Below, piece by piece: positions 6,331-10,810 of a stretch of DNA of 10,810 nt. Numbering within the stretch: the first letter of the stretch is position 1; the number at the start of each line of letters is the position of its first letter. Both the position numbers and the translations under genes were made by a program. The notes under the pieces are model-generated. The model was given only the letters and a program-made list of their open reading frames with translations. It searched no databases and was not told the DNA's origin. Source of the stretch: an uncultured Bacteroidota bacterium (GTDB lineage: Bacteria > Bacteroidota > Bacteroidia > Chitinophagales > Chitinophagaceae); the NCBI GenBank assembly GCA_903881265.1, contig CAIRSV010000158.1, positions 1 to 10,810 of the forward strand, read 5' to 3'.

Positions 6331-7188
6331 ATGTTAAGAAAATTATTGTTTTTATTACTTTGTATACCAATGGTTATCTCTGCCCAAAAACACCATGAAA
6401 TGGGTATTTTTGGAGGTACGTCAAGCTATTATGGCGATCTTCAGGAGAAGTGGTTTCCGAAGCAGGGGTATAGGGCTTGTGGCGGTTTAATGTATAAGCA
6501 CTACGTACATCCCATGGTGGGCTTCAGATTTGGCGCTACTTATGCAAGTTTATATGGCGCTGATAGCCTTTCTGAATCTCCTTCAGTGAAACGCAGAAAT
6601 CTTAATTTTGAAACGAACTTATTTGAAGCACACGCTGCTCTTGAATTGAATTTTATTCCAGTTGATTTCGATGAATTTAAATTTTCTCCTTACTTGTTTG
6701 CAGGCCTTTCTGCATTTTATTATAATCCATATACGATAGGTACAAATGATGAAAAAATTTATCTCCGTCCATTAAGTACTGAAGGCCAAGGCCTTCGTCA
6801 ATACACAGACAGAAAGGTATATAGTTTAGTGAATATAGGTGTGCCTTTGGGTGGAGGTTTTAAAGTGTTTATTGGTAAGACAGTCATGTTAAGCGGTGAA
6901 ATTGGATTTAGATACACGGCCACCGACTATTTAGATGATGTCAGTAAGTCGTATGTAAACCTTGACACCTTGCAGCGCTATAAAGGTAAACAAAGTGTTG
7001 ATTTGTCTTTTAGATCTGATGAGTTACCGACATGGGATGGTAATTACCCGAATGATAAATTTATTCGTGGTGATAATAATAAGAAGGATTGGTATTGGTT
7101 TGCCGGTATCAATGTTGCCATCTATTTTGAAGCATTCGGAAACCTGATGCCTTACAAAAAAACAAGATGCCCTAGGAAATTTAATTAA
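6331..7188 (+). CDS. DUF6089/PorG-like outer-membrane beta-barrel protein
   Basis: Predicted outer-membrane protein of 285 aa. A classic signal peptide (1-18, hydrophobic 5-16, cleavage expected after VISA) is followed by the DUF6089 start GIFGGTSSYYGDLQ (25-38). Alternating hydrophobic strands follow, then the family hallmark FRYTATDYLDDVSKSYV (193-209) and a C-terminal aromatic strand KDWYWFAGINVAIYFE (252-267). The family includes PorG, an outer-membrane component of the type IX secretion machinery. DUF6089 paralogues exist and no other T9SS gene is in view, so PorG function is inference only. An insertion rich in charged residues (about 210-250) separates the last strands. A good intrinsic terminator overlaps its stop codon. 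The upstream spacer carries the TATATCCTT motif and a 12-bp palindrome. Confidence 0.85.
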   Translation: MLRKLLFLLLCIPMVISAQKHHEMGIFGGTSSYYGDLQEKWFPKQGYRACGGLMYKHYVHPMVGFRFGATYASLYGADSLSESPSVKRRNLNFETNLFEAHAALELNFIPVDFDEFKFSPYLFAGLSAFYYNPYTIGTNDEKIYLRPLSTEGQGLRQYTDRKVYSLVNIGVPLGGGFKVFIGKTVMLSGEIGFRYTATDYLDDVSKSYVNLDTLQRYKGKQSVDLSFRSDELPTWDGNYPNDKFIRGDNNKKDWYWFAGINVAIYFEAFGNLMPYKKTRCPRKFN

Positions 7189-7210
7189 TCCAGCGATTGA
7201 TTTTTTCTTT
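7183..7210 (+). terminator. Intrinsic terminator of the DUF6089 gene
   Basis: Eight-pair stem AATTAATC / GATTGATT (7183-7190 and 7195-7202, one G-T wobble) with loop CAGC, followed directly by TTTTCTTT. It overlaps the TAA stop of the DUF6089 gene. It is oriented to stop + strand transcription before the convergent TPR gene. Confidence 0.6.
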
Positions 7211-7254
7211 ACGAAGTTTTTATTACCGATTAACTCCATTGACATTTCCTTTCT

Positions 7255-7273
7255 GACGTACTAGGAATACGTC
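7255..7273. terminator. Possible terminator hairpin between convergent genes
   Basis: Inverted repeat GACGTA / TACGTC (7255-7260 and 7268-7273), loop of seven, 18 bases beyond the stop of the minus-strand TPR gene. Neither side has a proper T-run, so the call rests on its position between two convergent genes. Confidence 0.25.
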
Positions 7274-7291
7274 TATAGATTCACTACTATT

Positions 7292-9352
7292 TTATTTAAT
7301 TGATTGATGATCATCATCGCCAATATCAAAAATAGATAGACTCAGTTTTTGGCCTGCATCTTCAGCTAAGGTGTAACTAAAGCGTTGAGGTTGAATAATT
7401 ATTTTCCCATTAAGACTGCATGTGTATTCAACAAATTGGACGCCATTGGTTGTGTTGAAATTGATTTTTACTTCAGGAATATTTGGCCCAGGTTGACTCG
7501 TCCATTCGATTGCTGCATTCCTTAATGACTTCACTACTTGCTGTTGAATTTCGGTCTTTTCATTACTGCGTAAATGCATCATCATTTTCAATCCAGAGAA
7601 CGGTATGCGTTGCGGGTACATGGCATAAAGCCGCGCAAGATAGTTAGTTGTTCTAGCGAGCCCTAGCTTTTGATCGCAACTACTTAATCCTTCGAAAACA
7701 CGGGCTAGAAAAAGTTTTTCATATTCAGTGTCAATAGTAGATTCATTCAATATAGACTCGTAATAAGTTTTAGCATTCTTGTAATCACCTTTCTTTAAAA
7801 GGATGTTGGCAATGAACAGCGTATAGTATCGTTTTACACGAACACGCGTATCGTGATTGAGTTCATGTTTGAATCGGTTTAAAAAATAAGTCGAGCTGAA
7901 GCCATCTAGCAAGTGCCATATTTCATCGAACGAAACGGTACTTTCAGTCGAGAAAATTTTATAGATCACGCGGTCACGCTCAGGGTTTTGCGAAAATTGA
8001 TTGATGATCAAGAATTGTAATCCATATTTTTCAATCGTAAGTTTGGCAACTTTACTGATTGCTTGAGGAGAATACCACCAGCCTTTATTCAGAAATTTGA
8101 CGGTTTCAATTTCTTGAATTTTAATGATGAGGTTCATGAGTGAACTAGTAAAATCATAATGACTTTGGCCAAGCGTTGTACCGATATGTATTTCCTTAAA
8201 TTGTTCTGCTGTATGGGCATATCGCTTGGCAATTTCGGTTTGCCCGTCATAGATGAGTGCTCTTGCTAAGGCAAGATTATACCATCCGAAACCGGGTGTT
8301 GATCCATTGGCTTTTATAAGGTCCTTAAGTTCTTCAATGGCTTTTTTGTTTTCGTTCTTATATTGATGGAGAATGGATAGGTAATAACTGGATTCGTTAA
8401 GACGTTTGTCGCCAGGATTTTCTTTTTTTGAAAGGGTGTAATATGTTTCAGCCTCTTTAAATTTAGCCTGGATGGCACAAAAGGTGGCAAAATTGTTGGC
8501 AGGGAAATAGTTGGTGGCTCGTAATTTTTCGTAATAATACGCGCCGGATTCAATGTTTAGTTGGTAGGTATACAAGATGGATTTATAATGCCACACACTT
8601 GGCATTTTTTCATTTTCATAGCGTGTTCCGAAGAAGGTTTTATTCAGTTCAGCATCTCGTTTTATTTTCAACGCTGCACTGTCGGTCAGCTTACTCGCGA
8701 ATCGTTCATTTTCATCAATAGAATTTTTAAGGAACGAATAGGTTGAAGAGGTGTAGAATCTGTTTCTGTGTATAGTCCAAGCGAGATAATTGTAGGTATC
8801 GCTGAAGATTTCATCTTGAAGATTAATTTTTTTGCACTGTTGTAATAGCTTCCATACAGCTGCAGGGTCTTCCATATTGGTATAACACTGCATCAATGCA
8901 AACGTTGTATAATCCCAATCACGATGATATTTTAAGATGTTGATATAGGTCATCACATCGTTGGTGCGTGTCTTGAGTTCAGTGCTAAAGTCTTTTTTCA
9001 TTAATGCGACTGCTTTTTCTAATTGTGCAGCAGCCGTTTTGTAACCAATATAATTAGCCGCATGATCAAATTTATAGGTTCCTTCAAGCATCCAGCCAAC
9101 ATAATATGTGCTGTCAATTCTTTTAAATTCGCGGCCTCTTGGCAGGGCATCGTTGCTTGTATAGGTTACCCCTGCACGTTTGGCATCTATCTCATAACGC
9201 AGGGCTTGCTTCGATTGAGAGGGTGAAGAGAGGGGGGTAAGTAGAAACAACACATAGATCAATACGATGATGCCAATCTCTATCCATTTGAAACGGATTC
9301 TTGAAAATGTGTGTCTATGAATTTTTATAGATGCTTGAATCACCGGATACAA
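7292..9352 (-). CDS. Membrane-anchored or exported TPR-repeat protein, function unknown
   Basis: Protein of 686 aa. The N-terminus is basic (RFKW at 20-23), then one strong hydrophobic segment (about 25-43), giving a signal anchor or a long signal peptide; the remainder would be periplasmic. The body is helical with tetratricopeptide-like repeats, clearest at about 285-310, 318-345, 350-385 and 508-545 (GDYKNAKTYYESIL). The last 60 residues (about 625-678) switch to strand-like sequence and may form a small beta domain. No catalytic motif is seen. It resembles large uncharacterised Bacteroidota TPR proteins with the conserved-looking stretch STYYVGWMLEG (81-91). Start: TGA directly precedes TTG at 9352 and the first internal Met is about residue 88, so TTG 9352 or GTG 9343 must be used. 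The upstream oxygenase gene is co-directional, 110 bases away. Confidence 0.85.
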   Translation of the reverse strand: MYPVIQASIKIHRHTFSRIRFKWIEIGIIVLIYVLFLLTPLSSPSQSKQALRYEIDAKRAGVTYTSNDALPRGREFKRIDSTYYVGWMLEGTYKFDHAANYIGYKTAAAQLEKAVALMKKDFSTELKTRTNDVMTYINILKYHRDWDYTTFALMQCYTNMEDPAAVWKLLQQCKKINLQDEIFSDTYNYLAWTIHRNRFYTSSTYSFLKNSIDENERFASKLTDSAALKIKRDAELNKTFFGTRYENEKMPSVWHYKSILYTYQLNIESGAYYYEKLRATNYFPANNFATFCAIQAKFKEAETYYTLSKKENPGDKRLNESSYYLSILHQYKNENKKAIEELKDLIKANGSTPGFGWYNLALARALIYDGQTEIAKRYAHTAEQFKEIHIGTTLGQSHYDFTSSLMNLIIKIQEIETVKFLNKGWWYSPQAISKVAKLTIEKYGLQFLIINQFSQNPERDRVIYKIFSTESTVSFDEIWHLLDGFSSTYFLNRFKHELNHDTRVRVKRYYTLFIANILLKKGDYKNAKTYYESILNESTIDTEYEKLFLARVFEGLSSCDQKLGLARTTNYLARLYAMYPQRIPFSGLKMMMHLRSNEKTEIQQQVVKSLRNAAIEWTSQPGPNIPEVKINFNTTNGVQFVEYTCSLNGKIIIQPQRFSYTLAEDAGQKLSLSIFDIGDDDHQSIK

Positions 9353-9370
9353 TCAGTCATTCTGATAGAA

Positions 9371-9378
9371 CAAATATA
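9371..9378 (-). promoter_or_regulatory. Putative -7 promoter element for the TPR gene
   Basis: On the minus strand this reads TATATTTG, an exact match to the Bacteroidota -7 consensus TAnnTTTG, 18 bases upstream of the TPR gene's TTG start. No TTG lies 19-21 bases further upstream, so the -33 half is absent or degenerate. If used, the mRNA leader would be only about ten bases. Confidence 0.4.
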
Positions 9379-9462
9379 GGGCTCTTTTTAAAAGCAGATG
9401 ATGATAATTTAATCCAAATCGTTAAGGTTGTTATAATCTAGATATCTTCATTGTGATTAGGC

Positions 9463-10056
9463 TTAGTCACATTTTAGCCAGCCGGTTATACTCAACCGTG
9501 GCTGATTCGTTATCAGCACTTCATGTTCAGTTTCACTACTTTTAAAAAACACACATTTGCCATGCAAGGGTGATATGGTTTGTAACGAGTTGGCATGATA
9601 GACACAAAGTTCACCACCATCACCTTCTTTCCAAGCGGCATTCAGATACATGATCATTGAATAAGCACGACTTTTATCATTTCTAAATTGGTCGATATGC
9701 TTTTTATAAAATGTACCTGCTTCATAGAGCGTATAATGGAATTCATACCCTGTGATGCCTGTATAACAGGTGCTATTCAAAAAGAGGATAAAATGGTCGA
9801 TGATATCAAAGAAGGAATTTTCGAATGCGTCGTCATGTTTGCGATCGAGCCAATATATTTTATCACTTCGAATTCGTTTATCATGGGATACAAGCAGTTC
9901 ATTGCCTGTTCCTGCCGAACGAAGTTGTTGGGTTGAGTAGAGGGCCATTAAATTGGCTTTCAAATCAGATGCAAGCTTACTTGCTAGGAAATTTTCGGCG
10001 ATACCAATTTTATTTTCTATAAAACTGTCAATCAGGTTTTCAAAAGGTGTCTGCAA
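9463..10056 (-). CDS. 2OG-Fe(II) oxygenase, prolyl-hydroxylase (PHD/PPHD) type
   Basis: Predicted cytosolic non-haem iron dioxygenase of 197 aa using 2-oxoglutarate and O2. The double-stranded beta-helix shows the complete iron triad H120-x-D122 (FYKKHIDQF) and H178 (ETEHEV), plus R187 (QPRLSITGW) to bind 2-oxoglutarate. The overall pattern resembles HIF prolyl hydroxylases and bacterial PPHD: IRSDKIYWL (62-70) corresponds to the RGDKI.W segment, then YLNAAWKEGDGGEL (137-150) and a final SITGWLK. PPHD of Pseudomonas hydroxylates a proline of EF-Tu, so a protein substrate is plausible but unproven. Start: TTG at 10056. The frame is open back to a TGA near 10141 with no ATG or GTG, and the next Met is residue 37, inside the fold. 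It lies between a LytTR regulator and the TPR gene, all on the same strand. Confidence 0.88.
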   Translation of the reverse strand: MQTPFENLIDSFIENKIGIAENFLASKLASDLKANLMALYSTQQLRSAGTGNELLVSHDKRIRSDKIYWLDRKHDDAFENSFFDIIDHFILFLNSTCYTGITGYEFHYTLYEAGTFYKKHIDQFRNDKSRAYSMIMYLNAAWKEGDGGELCVYHANSLQTISPLHGKCVFFKSSETEHEVLITNQPRLSITGWLKCD

Positions 10057-10120
10057 GTTTATGGGATTAATATCCGCAGACTTATTCCTGCAGTGGGCTA
10101 AGGTAGTTCTATCCGAATGA

Positions 10121-10193
10121 ATAGACTGACTTATTTTAATTCATCAAGTTAGGTTGTTTCTACGACTATATTTTTTATCGAGACCCAGTCTAT
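10121..10193. repeat. 8-bp inverted repeat upstream of the oxygenase gene
   Basis: ATAGACTG (10121-10128) and its perfect reverse complement CAGTCTAT (10186-10193), separated by 57 bases, in the 220-base spacer between the LytTR gene and the oxygenase gene. A pair of operator half-sites or chance; the arms are too far apart for a simple terminator. Confidence 0.25.
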
Positions 10194-10232
10194 ACAATTT
10201 CCGTTGCTTGTGCTATAGGGTGTGATGAAGCG

Positions 10233-10276
10233 TTGATCGTATGTTAGATGCTTGGAAGTGCAATCATACGAATCAA
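10233..10276 (-). terminator. Long hairpin directly after the LytTR gene stop codon
   Basis: On the minus strand the stop codon is followed at once by an 11-bp stem with a single bulged base. The arms are 10233-10243 (TTGATCGTATG on +) and 10265-10276 (CATACG, bulged A, AATCAA), with a 21-base loop. No T-run follows. It is probably the 3' end structure of the regulator mRNA, or a processing element before the oxygenase gene. Confidence 0.4.
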
Positions 10277-10810
10277 TTAAAATATGATGTGTTCTGCCAC
10301 TTCTTTTTTTCGGTTTGCGGAAATAGGAATTAAGGTGCCGTCTTTTAATTCAAGCATGCCATATTTTTTTCGTCTAAGATATTTTGCTACATAATTGACA
10401 TTGACAATATGTGAATTATGAGCACGTATAAATACATGTCGAGGTAATAACTCTTCAAAAGCCCCTAGATGTTTTGATGTGGTTATTTCTCTGTTTTCTT
10501 TTAGAACGATTAGTGTATAATTACTTTTTGCTTCAAATCGGATAATATCGTCAAGGTGCGTGATGTTTAAGTGCTGCTTTTCGGGCAAGGCAATAAATTG
10601 AGTGAATGGTTGCGACGGTTGCATTGATTTCAATTGCTTCGCCTTATCTAGTTGTTTTTTTACATTGTTTACTGCTCGTATAAGATCTGTAATCAAGATG
10701 GGTTTGAGGATATAATCGGCGAGTTGATACTTATGCATTTCGAGTGCATATCGTTCATAGGCGCTGATAATAACAACTTGATATTTTTCGATTTCTAGAT
10801 TATCGAGCAG
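10277..10810 (-). CDS. LytTR-family response regulator, partial (N-terminus off window)
   Basis: C-terminal 177 residues of a two-component response regulator; the gene runs off the right edge. The reading frame is open through base 10810, so the Met at 10738 is internal. The visible receiver-domain end has VVIISAYERYALE (12-24 of the visible part) and the conserved Lys-Pro pair in DYILKPI (32-38). The phosphorylated Asp would be outside the window. A linker leads to a LytTR DNA-binding domain (about 75-175) with IIRFEAKSNYTLI (89-101), FIRAHNSHIVNVNYV (127-141) and GTLIPISANRKKEV (158-171). Such regulators usually pair with a LytS/YehU-type histidine kinase, which may lie just to the right. 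Target genes are not known. A hairpin follows the stop. Confidence 0.93.
   Translation of the reverse strand: MLDNLEIEKYQVVIISAYERYALEMHKYQLADYILKPILITDLIRAVNNVKKQLDKAKQLKSMQPSQPFTQFIALPEKQHLNITHLDDIIRFEAKSNYTLIVLKENREITTSKHLGAFEELLPRHVFIRAHNSHIVNVNYVAKYLRRKKYGMLELKDGTLIPISANRKKEVAEHIIF

Noticed and set aside
10095..10180. LytTR-type binding repeats in front of the oxygenase (for example TAGGTTGTT)
   Set aside because: The match to the 9-base LytTR consensus is imperfect and there is no second copy at the required 12-13 base spacing.
7292..10810. LytTR regulator + oxygenase + TPR protein as one novel system or operon
   Set aside because: They share a strand, but gaps of 220 and 110 bases, hairpins and a separate promoter-like element argue for separate units. 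No functional link is visible.
1..10810. Mobile element, CRISPR array, tRNA/rRNA or defence island
   Set aside because: No transposase or integrase motifs, no spaced direct-repeat array and no RNA gene were recognised on either strand.

Overview
The window looks like a chromosomal segment of a Bacteroidota bacterium, probably close to the Chitinophagaceae/Sphingobacteriia. The evidence is: AT-rich sequence; ribosomal genes with A-rich leaders and no Shine-Dalgarno motif; Bacteroidota-type protein sequences (S8, SecY, Map); a DUF6089/PorG-like outer-membrane protein; and TAnnTTTG-type -7 promoter elements. The placement comes from reading the proteins, not from a database search.

Left part (about 74-5100, + strand): the second half of the spc ribosomal-protein operon in the standard order rpsH (S8), rplF (L6), rplR (L18), rpsE (S5), rpmD (L30), rplO (L15), secY, map. 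The 58-aa rpmD is short and easily missed. Two hairpins punctuate the operon. One is a 12-bp stem plus T-run between rplO and secY, which looks like an intrinsic terminator or attenuator. The other is a 10-bp stem between secY and map. The usual continuation infA-rpmJ-rpsM-rpsK-rpsD-rpoA-rplQ is missing: after map there is a gene on the opposite strand.

Middle part (about 5233-7188): a convergent two-TM bacterial PH-domain protein (-), a divergent 79-aa DUF3820 protein (+), and a DUF6089/PorG-like outer-membrane beta-barrel protein (+) ending in a good intrinsic terminator. The PH/DUF3820 divergent spacer and the PorG-like leader both carry dyads and repeats that could be operators.

Right part (about 7292-10810, - strand, reading right to left): the C-terminal part of a LytTR response regulator cut by the window edge, a 2OG-Fe(II) oxygenase resembling HIF-type/PPHD prolyl hydroxylases, and a 686-aa membrane-anchored or exported TPR protein of unknown function.

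The ribosomal genes, SecY and Map form one functional group (ribosome assembly, nascent-chain export, N-terminal Met removal). The genes to the right are separate housekeeping, envelope or regulatory genes, and nothing visible ties them into one pathway. I see no mobile element, CRISPR array, tRNA, rRNA or defence system, and no gene-free stretch over 300 bases. The most notable points are the interrupted spc operon, the internal terminator before secY, the PHD-like oxygenase, and three genes whose reading frames can apparently start only at non-ATG codons.
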